DNA from: Anticarsia gemmatalis
Taxonomy: Eukaryota > Arthropoda > Insecta > Lepidoptera > Erebidae
Length of the DNA stretch: 64,000 nt
Direction of reading: 5' to 3'
Assembly (NCBI RefSeq): GCF_050436995.1
Contig: NC_134767.1
Location: 5,456,001 to 5,520,000 of the forward strand
Part shown: piece by piece, positions 1 to 10,877 of the stretch
Numbering within the stretch: the first letter of the stretch is position 1
How the letters are laid out: each line of letters begins with the position of its first letter
Position numbers and translations under genes: made by a program
Notes under the pieces: model-generated
Told to the model about the DNA's origin: nothing
Seen by the model: the letters and a program-made list of their open reading frames with translations, nothing else
Databases searched by the model: none

Positions 1-261
1 AAATATAAACCATAAATGCATATTTTATACGACACCATAACTGCATAGATCAAGTCAGGCTAAAAGCCGTACAGTAGGAGTGAAGTAAATTGCAGCAATC
101 GGCTCGTTCACTTGACTCCTAACTAACCATCACGGTTACACAAAGGCATAACAAACAACTAGCTATGATGGTACTCTACTGTAGACATTCTAATTTATAA
201 GTATGGAGCCATGAGAGGGAAGGTTGAGCGGGTTGAATAGTGGATACACGGAAAGAAAATG

Positions 262-632
262 TTTAAAGCCACTGATCGACGGACGAGTAAGACCGCGGTT
301 TTAAATACCGACGAACCTGGCTCGCGGCTCGTTGGTGCTGATCGATTAGCAAGCAAAACAGTCGCAAACATGTCTTGTTCCGAGTCTGAAGCCTTGTGTT
401 ATCTCGCCATAGGATATTACGCAGTTATGAAAAAAAAAAGAAAACGCCCTAAAGTTTGGGTTAAAAGTTGGATTGAAAAAAGGCAAGCCGAGTAAAAAAT
501 ATAGCACGACGACGAGCCGCGAGCCAGGCTCGGCGGTATTTAAAACCGTGGTTTTGCAATGATACACCGGCGAGCTTTACCGACGAGCCATAAAACCGCG
601 GTCTTACTCGTCCGTCGATCAGTGGCTTTAAA
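262..632. mobile_element. Fold-back MITE with ~42 bp terminal inverted repeats
   Basis: The ends at 262-303 and about 591-632 are inverted copies of each other, starting TTTAAAGCCACTGATCG and running into a GAGTAAGACCGCGG block. A second inverted block (CCTGGCTCGCGGCTCG, about 318-333 and 515-530) lies inside. TTAA is present at both tips (263-266 and 628-631), so a TTAA target duplication of the piggyBac type is possible, though TTTAAA is itself a palindrome. The short ORFs inside on both strands are by-products of the palindrome. No transposase is present. Confidence 0.7.
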
Positions 633-675
633 TATGACGTCGTCCTGGCTGATTTCGGCTAATGCTTAAGGACTT

Positions 676-925
676 TGTTTATAGTGGTCAAGTGTGTGCA
701 CAATACACAGGTACACTCTCTGTTCTTTTACTCTCATAGTCTGGTGGGACGGCTAAACCGACACGACCAGAGAGAGGCGCAAGACCGACGGCTTTACGTG
801 CTCTCCGAGGCACGGAAGTCAAAGACATCAACTTCAAAGAAAATCTCAGAAAAGTCTTTTTGGGCCGACCCAGGATTCGAACTTGAGACCTCTTGCGCGG
901 CAGTCGCAAATGATAAATATGATGT
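676..925 (-). mobile_element. tRNA-derived SINE-like repeat
   Basis: Read on the minus strand, the head at about 925-862 has a B-box-like block (the complement of GGATTCGAACTTGAGACC). The body carries TGGGACGGCTAAACCGAC, ACGGCTTTACGTGCTCTC and a TGTGCACAATACACAGGT end. I recognise this arrangement from abundant lepidopteran SINE/LINE-tail repeats. The two 84-aa ORFs that overlap it are not genes. The recognition is from memory of the repeat type, not from a search. Confidence 0.6.
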
Positions 926-1378
926 ATGAAGGGATCAAACACTTTTTCCTAACTATTATTTGCCTTAAGTACCAGTATAGTAATATTGAAACTGCCTTAT
1001 TTACTCAGCGATAACAGATACACTTACGCCGCTGATGTCTAGGAGTGGAATCTCGGGTAGGCTGGAATTAGAACATGTTGTTTAAACCTCTATGAGCGCT
1101 GGCGCGGTAGCGTTAAAGGAAGGATATAATCCGCTGTGAGAAGCATTGTTGAACCATGGAGTCTGCGCCAGTTATTTTGGTTTGCTATTCCATCGAGTTA
1201 TTACACTAGTAAAATAAACTACGCACTCAATAACTTACTCCCTGCATGCTTATAATATTAGGACGGGGAAAAAGTCTTTTCGCATTATAGTATGTATGAA
1301 CTTGTAGAACGTACTTAACGTGGCTGACAAACGGTCAGTGAACATCATAACTTTGAAACTCTCGCGTTGCACGTTTAA

Positions 1379-1540
1379 TGTATAATAGAATCCGGGAATT
1401 TACGCGAACACGCATTTTACCTTGAAATGTTTCGGCGCAGGTTACACTCGCCGTAGTCGCAGGCTAACTGTTAACGTTGTAAACGTTAGGCATTTTAAGT
1501 AAAATGCGTGTTCGCGTTAATTCCCGTATTCTATTATACA
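1379..1540. mobile_element. Fold-back repeat with 42 bp arms
   Basis: The left arm (1379-1420) and right arm (1499-1540) are near-perfect inverted copies containing CGCGAACACGCATTTTAC. The centre holds a TTTCGGCGCAGGTTACAC...GCCGTAGTCGCAGGC block. A partial copy lies at 28238-28345. A direct repeat, GGTCAGTGAACATC, is found at 1333-1346 and 1542-1555, outside the arms. No coding potential is seen. Confidence 0.65.
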
Positions 1541-1555
1541 TGGTCAGTGAACATC

Positions 1556-2480
1556 TCACCTAGATTATTTCTTGGAACTTTAGTTTAGTACTCCTCGCTT
1601 ATTTAATAGCCTCAATATAAGTAACATCGAGTGCTAAGCCCGCGGCACTCATAACTTGATACAAGACTTTCGCTTCACGTTGACTAGAGCCGCCAGTAGC
1701 GCGCTGTTAATTACATCTCGCGGTTACAAGTAAGGACCATTTTATGACTGCACACCTGCATTTGAATAGTTTAAGGAAAAATACTTATTTTTGTCATTTT
1801 TAAAGGAATAAGGCTAACCACTTGATAGATTAACTTATAAATAGTATCGCAATCTTCCTTCTTATTGTTTTTTAATAGACTAAAAGCTCTCTTGGCCATA
1901 ATCGGCTAGCTCTATTTTATCAATAATTTTGATGTTAAAGGTAAATCAATCACAACCCTCAAAACTATACTTAGCATACAATTACCTGAGTGTGTAAAAA
2001 TCGTCCCTTACCTACATTAACTTCTAGCATATAATATGTTGTCCTCAGTAGTCAGGACAAACTGAAATAAGTAAATGTCTGCAAATACTGGAACAAAATT
2101 ATAAAAAAAATATTAAATGTGATTCTTGTAACACAATATTCAATACATTTTTCAGTGAGCAAGATCAACAAAACAAGTATATTTTATACAAAACAGGCAA
2201 CACATAAACCCCTAACTTTAAACAGCTAAGCCGAGATTTCGCAAACATAATCAGTTCTCAACTGTCTAATAAATAAATTATACAGTAACTCATTTATTTA
2301 GTGTCCCTTCCCAAGTTGCTTAAATATTCGATTACGGTACTAATCCCTTGGCGCGTGGGTCAGATTAAACCGCGGTTAGCGTACCTGCGTATTTCACTGT
2401 TACAATCTTTAATGATTATTCGGAAGTACTTTGTATCTACACATAGCTTTCTATAGTGCAATCACACCGCAGTCAATTAT
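1556..2480. other. Intergenic, nothing recognised
   Basis: This is AT-rich sequence with no ORF worth reporting, no clear repeat and no RNA gene that I can see. Confidence 0.5.
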
Positions 2481-2573
2481 TTACCCCCGGTTTCTGAGGT
2501 ACATTTAGCGGTAGTTTATCCATTCAATAGCTTTTAAATCATATAAAAAACGCTATTACGAAACCGGGGGTAA
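2481..2573. mobile_element. Short MITE with TTACCCCCGGTTTC ends
   Basis: TTACCCCCGGTTTC at 2481-2494 is matched by its exact reverse complement at 2560-2573, giving a 93 bp element. The following GAGGTACATTTAGCGGTAG block resembles a MITE I have seen in other lepidopteran sequence. No clear target duplication is visible. Confidence 0.65.
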
Positions 2574-2760
2574 GAGCAACAAAAAAAGAATAATATTAAC
2601 GCAATATAGGATGTACCAGTGTAGTGTGAATTTACTTAGACACTTTTATATACAAAGTCCCACACCATTGGTTAGTATCAGTGATGCTGGCTGCCGTAGC
2701 CGTTTTTCGGCTAGGAGGACATTAATATTGAAGAAAAAACAGTTTATTAAGCATTTAAGT

Positions 2761-2864
2761 CCCCAACCCACACTTGGCCAGCGTGGTGGACTCAAGGCCT
2801 AACCCCTCCCTCATTACAGGAGAAGCCTGGGACCCTTGCCCAGCAGTGGGACATTAATGGGTTA
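2761..2864 (+). repeat. LINE 3'-tail fragment
   Basis: The blocks GGCCAGCGTGGTGGACTC and CCCAGCAGTGGGACATTA are typical of a very common lepidopteran non-LTR retrotransposon tail. Related fragments occur here at about 21055-21113, 26151-26218, 40645-40735 (minus), 49205-49262 (minus) and 59652-59692. The 63-aa ORF ending in it is not a gene. Confidence 0.6.
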
Positions 2865-5500
2865 AATTTAATTTTTTAAAGTATCAATTAATTATTGACA
2901 ATCTTTGCACTATTTTAGTAATTTGCTTAGTTGATAGCAATAAGGCTCGTCCCTTTTATGTGAGAATAACATTGTTAATGGGCAAACCCGAGTGCATTGC
3001 GTACACCTGTGCTTTTAAGTATAACAAGCGTGACTGTTTGTACAATTTTAGCACTATTTAAGAAATAGCTGGACAAAATATACATTTCATTAAAGGAAAA
3101 CGAAAAGGAATATAATAATGAACGCTCGCAGAATCAGATTAGCAAGCGTTGCAATCGGAAAACCTCGACCGAGTATTTATAACGAGTTAATATTTAAATG
3201 TAAGGAGCAATTCTCTAGGGAATGTTGGATACTCTTTGCCTACTTGTATGGGAAAAGGCATATTTTTACCTGCGAAGATTTTTAAAGGCTTTTTTATTTA
3301 CAATGAAAAAATTTTTGTATAAATGATCAACTTTTTCTCATCATAATTACTTACTGTGAAACGTTCATAGCCAGTTTTACTCATCAGTTGGTCTATGATC
3401 AATAGGTTAAGTAAACTTTGACCCGGACATAATATTAAAGATGGTTGGCCGGTTAGTAATGATTTAGAATTCGGTTGTTTTAAATTTTACGATTAAGCAG
3501 CTGAATTAAATTTGAGAAAAGATTGTGAAATACCCGAGGTCAAACATTGACTATACTAAAATTGGAAACAAAAACGGCATGTGAACCCGCGGGCATCAGC
3601 CAGTAAGTAATATAAATATTTCAATATTGCAGCTAAACGACTGTCAATATAACAAAACGGTAAAGTTCTGCAACCACAGTACTTTCTTGAACAACTTCTC
3701 GACCCATATCAAAAGAACCAATAAAACTCCAGAGGTGTTTCAAAAACAACAAACTCGATAGAAGCAGGGGTCGCAAACACTCGGCGAGTCGTATTGAAAT
3801 ATTCTCCAGAGGTTTTCACTTGTAACTTTTCAGTTTTGACTTTTGCCACCAAATACGGATGCGCTGTAAGTTTCGAAGCAAAGTTTGAATTACTGGTTGT
3901 ATGTTGTTCAGGAATAGCGTGTCATTGCCAGAATAAAGCGTATGCTCTGGCGGACATTTGCAAAACAGCTGCGGTAGTTTTTACTACCAGATAGTTGAAT
4001 GAAGTTGTTCTGCGTGAATGTTATTCGACTTTAATGGGAATTTTTTCATGTCAAATTCGTTTATAGAGTGAGTGGAAAACTTTCTGAATCTATTTATTTG
4101 ATGATTTTTTGTTTCATCTCCTTACATATCAAAATATTTTTCGAAAACATAAGTATGTGTGATGTAATTTTTTACTCCGGAAAAATTGTCTTGTTTCTTA
4201 ATAGGAGGTAAAGGAATAAGATACCTCCTACTAACAAACAAGACGTTTTATTTGATAATGTTTGCTGACATACATATTTTGTACATAATTTTTCTTCGAT
4301 AAGATAAGAATAAATATTTAAAAAACACACCTGCCTAACCTAAACTCACAACAAAAGCATGTTCCGCAACCGTCGCTAATGTATTAAAAAAAACATTTTA
4401 ATATCGCACAAATATAAGTCCCATGCGATATGACACTAGTTCAGAATACGGGACGTTCCGTCACTTTGCCAATTGGGTCGGCACTAATCGACGAAGAATA
4501 TGCAGGTCGAGTCTAGTGTGTACCGTACCTGTGTCGCTACGTCATTGTTGTGACAACGTTTACCTTGCTTTGGGACCGAGCTATGTACTGTATGGTGTGA
4601 TAGTAAGCAGTTACATGTTACACTTTGGAACGGCTGCTCTAAAAGTACTTATATAGATGTATTGTATTTTCAAATTCGCCACGCACCTTTTTTATCACCA
4701 AAGAGTCTTTTTCTTTAGACCCATAACTTTCCCACTGCTTTTGTTTTGTCCTCTTATTATTATACAAATGCTTACAAATTTAAAGAAAACATAATTTATG
4801 TAAGAATGCCTCCTTTCTAGGTTAATAAAATTAGTAAAAACTAAAGACACTGTAATATTTCATCCAAAAATACTTTTATAAACAACATTTCTACTACACA
4901 AAACACTTATAAAGCCGAAAAACTACCTAAACCTCAATATTACACATCACTATCAACCAAAAACTCCATAACTTTATACCAAAATCCGTACACAACAACT
5001 CAACAAACTATCAGAGCATCAAAATCATCACCTTTTAATTAATGTTACATCCTCCCCTAAGCTAAATAATGTTGGTGAACACAATATAAATCATTTACGC
5101 CCTTGCGTTTCTTCATGCATGCATATTAATGTTCCCGTTATTATTTGAGCACGAAGATAAGGCATTTGGTAGAGTTCCCAACTTTCTTACTCTTGGATGT
5201 ACGCTTATGATGTATGGTTGGGAAACAATCGGTTGTTGAATGGTTGCTTATTATATTTTGATAGTGATTTAAGAGATTTCTCAATCTATTCATACAATTG
5301 GGTCGTTATTTTTAAGAGTTTTAGAATCGGATTGTAAATAACGATCGTTAGAAAAGAAAAATGGCACGTGTTTACTGCAAGTCATGTATTATTCGTTTGA
5401 AATTAAAAAAAACAGCAGAACATTTAAGAGGAATCAGAGCATATTTTGCATTAGTATTTTTCTTTTCTTCTACTCAATTATCTCAATCTCAAAACCAGGG
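2865..5500. other. Intergenic, mostly featureless
   Basis: No gene is supported in this stretch. The ORFs at 3794-3994 and 4423-4656 have no recognisable domain or splice context. The only clear structure is the hairpin at 4188-4244. Confidence 0.5.
4188..4244. repeat. 57-nt hairpin with 23 bp arms
   Basis: The arm at 4188-4210 pairs with 4222-4244 with two mismatches, leaving an 11-nt loop. The core TAGGAGGTA/TACCTCCTA pairs perfectly next to the loop. The size would fit a small pre-miRNA-like hairpin or a decayed fold-back MITE. There is no evidence for transcription. Confidence 0.5.
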
Positions 5501-5667
5501 GGGCTATCACGTATCTCAGTTGACAGCCATTTGAAAGCCACTATGCTGTCCATTGCTTCCTCCCCTAGATTATAATGATTAGTACGTTACGTCAAAGCAG
5601 CAATGTACTGAATAGTGACCATAGATTTGACGTATACTAGCTGTCAACTGAGATACGTGATAAGCCC
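5501..5667. mobile_element. MITE with ~26 bp inverted ends
   Basis: GGGCTATCACGTATCTCAG at 5501 continues to GTTGACAG. It is matched by its inverted copy ending at 5667, with one extra T on that side. The element is 167 bp with no coding content. The ORF at 5384-5575 runs into it and is rejected. Confidence 0.7.
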
Positions 5668-6421
5668 GCAGATGCTAAATGCTGTTTAAAATTAGCTTCT
5701 TCCTGATAAGAGTCAATCATCAGTTATAACTGTACCTTTGTACTGACGAATGATTAGAATTCCTAAAATAGTAGGTATCACTTCAGCCTATCACCTAATT
5801 CCCTGTAATCCCCATTTTCTCAGACCGAGATGATAACAAGACCTAAATAGAATCATTCTAACTTGTTCCTCAAATTACGTGTAACAACCACGACGTCAAA
5901 CTATCGACTAACGCATAGGGATATTCAAATAGTGAAGGATATCGTCTCCCTGTCCGCATTTCAAATAGAATCCGATTATAATATACGATAATCGATTATG
6001 CAATCTCGCACCGAACATAACCTAAATGCATTAAGGATGATTCTCATAGTTAGATAGGTCGCTGTACTAAGTCCAAGTTGCACAATAGTTCCGAGTAATA
6101 TTACATTTTTGATACATGACGTACGAAATTAATTACCAAAATGATGACATAGGAAAACATAGAACTTTGCTTAGTTTATATGAAAGGAAATTTGATTATT
6201 TTCGGCACCGGGTAGTTAAAATTATTACTATATTTGGATTCGTTGGATACGTAGATATTAAACTTTAATCAATTTGTTTTGACTCAATTAAGCGAAAGTT
6301 CATTTCCACTTTGGCCTATTTCGGCCTTAGCTTATTTCGGCTTTGACTCAGCTCGGCCTCGTCTCAATTACAAATTAAACCCGTTTTCTACTCATTAAGG
6401 CTTACAAAAACTGTACTGTTA
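5668..6421. other. Intergenic, nothing recognised
   Basis: No gene or strong repeat is seen. A low-complexity patch at about 6315-6360 repeats TATTTCGGCC-like units. Confidence 0.5.
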
Positions 6422-6573
6422 TCTAATATATAAAATTCTCGCGTCACAGTTTTTGTTACCATACTCCTCCGAAACGGCTTGACCGGGTCTGAGAATCGGC
6501 CAACATCTATTTTTCATACCCCTAAGTGACACATTTTTTTATATGTCAGAACAACATCTGCCGGGTCAGCTAG
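6422..6573 (+). mobile_element. Short non-autonomous Helitron, family A
   Basis: The element starts with TC (TCTAATATATAAAATTCTC) after an A and ends with GCCGGGTCAGCTAG before a T, which is the Helitron A|T insertion pattern. It matches the longer copy at 18900-19098 on the opposite strand, but lacks about 45 bp of the interior. It has no Rep/helicase coding capacity. Confidence 0.8.
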
Positions 6574-7382
6574 TAACTATTTTAAGTTTTTATATTATAA
6601 ATAGTTCTTTTTTAAATTCTGAACAGAGGAAATGAATCCAATCTGGAATGCAAGCGAACGTTAATCCCTTTGTTAAGCATTGAGATTATCCCGAAGGGTA
6701 ATTGGAGCTGTCTTTAGGAAATTGGACATTTATAATATCACTTGAAATTATGTCCAACTGTTCTTAAATTATTTGTTTGTTGCCTCTATAGTTTTTAAGG
6801 TAGAAAACAATGATAAGCCATGAAAAAATTCGCTAAAAGAAAATGTGTTAATTATATTTAAAAATAAATTAAACTTACGCATGTCATATTATGAAATAAT
6901 TTTATTGAAATCATATTCTAGGAACGCCTTAATTTTATATATGTATTTCAAGAATGGCTTTAACTCTATTATTGCATGTTTTTCCATCAGTCATTATGAA
7001 TATTATTTTAATGAAGTACGAAATTTTATTCAGGAATTAAAGCTTTTTGAATTCAATTTAATTTATTTGAAATCAGTTGTTTAAAGATAATAAACGCGAG
7101 ATATCAATAGGAGTTCTTTATACTCTTAGAATTAAAATTGACATTCACAAAATTCACGTAAGAAAAACTTACACTGTAAATACTAATGTTGGTTTTAGAC
7201 TTAATCACCAGAAAAAGGCGGTAATTTCATAGCTGTTTCAAAGGGGTGTCCGAACCGCATTTTGAGAATATTAGAATAAGTATTATCTTATCAATCTGTA
7301 AAATTATTATTATATATATACTAATTTCCACATAAGGATTCACGAAATTATAAAATCCCAATCAAATCCCAGCAAGATTATT

Positions 7383-7563
7383 CAGTAGCTCGATTCTCTA
7401 CCACTATCGACTTTCGACAACCGACTATCGAGCTATCGAGAAATTTTGTAAGAAAATCCGATCAGCGCCTCTAACGGGCGTCGAAGGAACTATTTTGGCA
7501 TTACATTTTAAATGTCAAACTTCCGATACTCGACAGTACCGACTGTAGAAAAACTAGCTACAG
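7383..7563 (-). mobile_element. MITE family M, copy 1
   Basis: The ends are CAGTAGCTCGATTCTCTA and TAGCTACAG-like, with internal CAGCGCCTCTAACGGGCG and a CGATACTCGACAGT block. The same family occurs at 8449-8625, about 8745-8914, 35878-36057, about 50390-50513 and about 58712-58870. The ORF at 7512-7718 starts inside and is rejected. Confidence 0.7.
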
Positions 7564-8448
7564 TAAACGGTTATTTTAGATGTCTTCAAATTGGTCACCC
7601 TGTAGATAACATAGTATCCCATAAAATAAAGAGTAGCAACACGAATCGCTATCTTACTTTACGTACTCACGCTAGTACAAAGTTTTTATTGAATTCATCA
7701 AAAGACTCGAAGACATGAGGTACGGTACTTTCAGACTTTAATTAATTTACCTACCGACACGTGAGCTAAGTTCATTCTCAACTAAAACATTTCCAACAAC
7801 TTCGCCTTGCGTTACTTCTAATAGTTGATTGAATTTCCAATGAACGTTTCCTTTTTATAATATGCGAAAGTAGGTGTATCAAATACATTCACGATACGGT
7901 GTATGTAAAGTCAATATCATGAAATATAAAAATTATTTAAAACAAGGGGTTAACCAAACTTTGTGCTAATAATGACATGCAACTAACCTTGTTAATGCCA
8001 AAACGTGAGTGTACTTCATACACCTCCTCTTTGACCATTAAGTGAATCAGGCGTGATATTATGTATTTAAGTTTGTTTATAATAAAACATTAATGAAAAC
8101 CAAATCGAAAAATGCTTTATTATTTTCTCCAACGCAAGAATAGAGCCCTTGTATTTGTTACAATCCTGCTAAGAGACATGTTTAAAGTAGAATAATAGTA
8201 TTACATATACATTATTATTACGCCATGGTCTCATTTAGTTTGAGGTGAGCAACTGACAGTTTCCGGGCACACCAATAAATACCGAATCGTAACTGGCAAT
8301 TTCCAATCTAACTCCATTTGAAGATCGAGTTTGTGGTCTAGTCATCCACTGAAATTATTGCCTGACAAGCTCACAACACGTAGTACGAGTCAACAATAAT
8401 ATGTATGTAAATATGTAGGTATATTTCTTAAAAAATATGACTATAGTT

Positions 8449-8625
8449 CAGTAGCGCGATTCTGTACAGTCGATACTGTCGAGTATCGAAAGTTTGACAG
8501 TAAGAATGTACTGCCAAAATAATTCCTACGACTCCCGGCAGAGGCGCTGATCAGATTTTCATACAAAATTTCTTGATGACAAGTCGATTGTCGATAGTCG
8601 ATAGCATTAAAAAATCGAGCTACAG
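8449..8625 (+). mobile_element. MITE family M, copy 2
   Basis: CAGTAGCGCGATTCTGTAC at the left and ATCGAGCTACAG at the right are inverted ends. The interior has GGCAGAGGCGCTGATCAGAT, in the opposite orientation to copy 1. Confidence 0.75.
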
Positions 8626-8744
8626 TTGTTAAGGTGATAGCTACATTATCAGGACTGTCCGAGGTTTGGTACTCACACAGTACAATTTATATTATTTGTG
8701 CAAACGACAGACAATTGTTTGGGATTTGATTATATTATGTAACG

Positions 8745-8914
8745 CAATACTCTATCACAATCTATAATCGACAACGCCCTCTTACTAACTAAAAGTTTTT
8801 ATGAAAATGTGATCAGTCACTCTAGCGGTCGCAGCAGGAACTATTTTTACAGTTCTCTTTAAATTTCAAACTACTGATACTAGTCAGAACCGACTGTTGA
8901 GAATCGCGCTACTG
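8745..8914 (-). mobile_element. MITE family M, copy 3 (degraded)
   Basis: The right end GAGAATCGCGCTACTG and the interior GATCAGTCACTCTAGCGG and CAGAACCGACTGTTGA match the family. The left end is eroded, so the start is approximate. It lies only about 120 bp from copy 2, in the reverse orientation. Confidence 0.6.
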
Positions 8915-10028
8915 TTTTCATATCTTTAAAACTCCCTACAAGCTACTTTTTAGTAGGGGAGTTCTTTTATCAAAACTAACAACTTTTTTTGATTTTACAA
9001 CTGTTACTTCTTCCACTTCATATTCTGTAGACAGGTATATAGTCACATAATCATCACACCAAACAAACAGCACACAGTACATTAACCGCTGATAACCGAG
9101 AACCAATATTGATATCACACAGAATATAGGTGAATCAGTAATGAGTGAACTCCAACTGTAATTTAGCAGTCATGTTTGACTTACAAATTGTGTTTGACGA
9201 ATCATAATTGTGAGGATTCGTAATTACTTAGAGGGGCTTGGGATGTAGTTTTATTGATTACTTTGAAGTTACTGTGAAATGAGAGACAGTAATCGTAAAG
9301 CCTTGTATGAAAGGTTCGCGGCTAAAAAATTTTTGCAAAATTCAGAATTTAGAACATAAGTGACTTATGCAGCTGATGCCTAGCCTTTGATAAAACTACT
9401 TTATTTTGGAAATACGCTAACAATATCATAATCTAGATAAATTGTCATTGCCAAAGGTCTCTGCAGAGTTGTTGGACTAAAGCATTAGTAATTTTGTCTT
9501 TTGCCTTTTACCTTGACAAAAAGTCTCGTGCATGGCGGAAAGTGACAAAACATAAATTAACTGATCCGTTCTCACGATACATTTATTGATGAGTAGGAAG
9601 TATTGTAATGAAAACTTTTCCTTAATTTTAGTTTTATAATTGCGTTACTTTAAATTATATAACAGTCGCATATAGTGGGCTCTTCTTTGTCAAACGAATA
9701 TTTCTAGATTCGAGAAGTCTAGATGTTTCGTCTTAACTTAGTTACAAGTTTTTATTTACCGTAAGACTCAATCTCGATTTGATCTCACTTAAATTGAAAG
9801 TAAATAAAAAAGTAGAAATGTAATCGAAATAAGACTAGTCTGAGCCTAAATTGCTGTTGAAATTGAAAAGAAATAATATCAAAATTCGATCGATTTGTTA
9901 CTCATAGAATAGAAGTATTCGTAAAAATGCTGCTGTAGGTACTTAGTATGTTCATGCTGAAGCTGAACAGTGACTTAAGATTTTCTATCAATTTTCGAGA
10001 TACAATCGAGGTAAATAACCTTTATAGT
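8915..10028. other. Intergenic, with a weak dispersed repeat
   Basis: Bases about 9295-9420 (AAAGCCTTGTAT... TTCAGAATTT ... ACTTATGCAGCTGATGCC) resemble, in inverted orientation, bases about 28100-28225. This suggests one more decayed repeat family. No gene is supported. Confidence 0.35.
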
Positions 10029-10032
10029 TTAA

Positions 10033-10873
10033 CCGATTCATTGCCACCTTCATTTTCGTGAACATTTCAGCCAGGCCCCATTCATTGGTCGGTGGCTCAC
10101 CATTTGAGCCATCGGCCTCCCTGAAGGATGACTCAACTGATGAGTCATTGGCTCCTTGTAATGATTTAATGCTTTTCGCCATCATTCGAGCCAGTCTGAC
10201 AACCAGAAACGTGTTACTGTGTTCTCCTATTCGAATTTGTGGATAATAAAAGTTAATATGGCGTTTCAAGGTAGTATTTGTTGGTTTCAATGAAATATTG
10301 CAGAGGTAGTAAACATTTTAGTAGTATTCAATCATTATTTATTATTGTAATATTATTTGTAGATAATCAGGACTACGACGATTTTACTGAATGTAGCCAG
10401 GCAATGTTTACTGATTTCCATGATCAACAAATTGAAGATAAAGAAAATCAAGGTTTTCCAAGCTGTAGTCAATCGATTTTACAAAAAAGTGTACCAAAGA
10501 AGCGTCCATTCACTCAATCTCGTAATAGTTGCAATGTAGTTTCTAACAACAGTTCAGATACTAGCATTGAAGAAATTTTGGATTGAATATATGCAACAAA
10601 TGCTTGTATAGCGATTTAAAAAATATTCAAGATGTTTTGCGGCAGTTATACAAAAGGTTTATGACACCTGACTAATAAAAATATTCTCTAAATTGAAGGG
10701 CCAGGTCTGATATTCACGGAAATGTTTAATGAGATCTGAAAAATGGTAGTTTAAGTGTTTTTTTTTTTTAATATCAGTTTTTATACAATTTTGGTTTGAC
10801 TCACCAATTGAGCCATCGGCCTTCCTAAAGGTTTTTTAATGACTCAACAGTTGAGTCATTGGCCATGAATCGG
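10033..10873. mobile_element. TTAA-flanked, piggyBac-like DNA element
   Basis: TTAA at 10029-10032 and 10874-10877 flanks the inverted ends CCGATTCATTGCCA and CCGATTCATGGCCA (minus strand). Subterminal blocks with TGAGTCATTGGC and TTGAGCCATCGGCC occur at both ends in the same orientation. TTAA target duplication is a hallmark of piggyBac elements. No piggyBac DDD transposase core is visible, so this would be a non-autonomous or deleted copy (841 bp). Confidence 0.6.
10278..10586 (+). CDS. Small ORF inside the TTAA element, unknown product
   Basis: This is a 102-codon open frame lying wholly within the 10033-10873 element. The first third is hydrophobic. From about residue 29 the product is acidic, then Ser/Asn/Lys-rich (DNQDYDDF, KKRPFTQSR, NNSSDTSIEEI). 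The bases TTTGTAG just before the DNQDYDD part could be a splice acceptor, in which case only the last 70 or so codons would be an exon. No domain is recognised. It could be the N-terminal part of a lost transposase or a chance ORF. Its composition is more protein-like than most short ORFs here. Confidence 0.3.
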   Translation: MLVSMKYCRGSKHFSSIQSLFIIVILFVDNQDYDDFTECSQAMFTDFHDQQIEDKENQGFPSCSQSILQKSVPKKRPFTQSRNSCNVVSNNSSDTSIEEILD

Positions 10874-10877
10874 TTAA

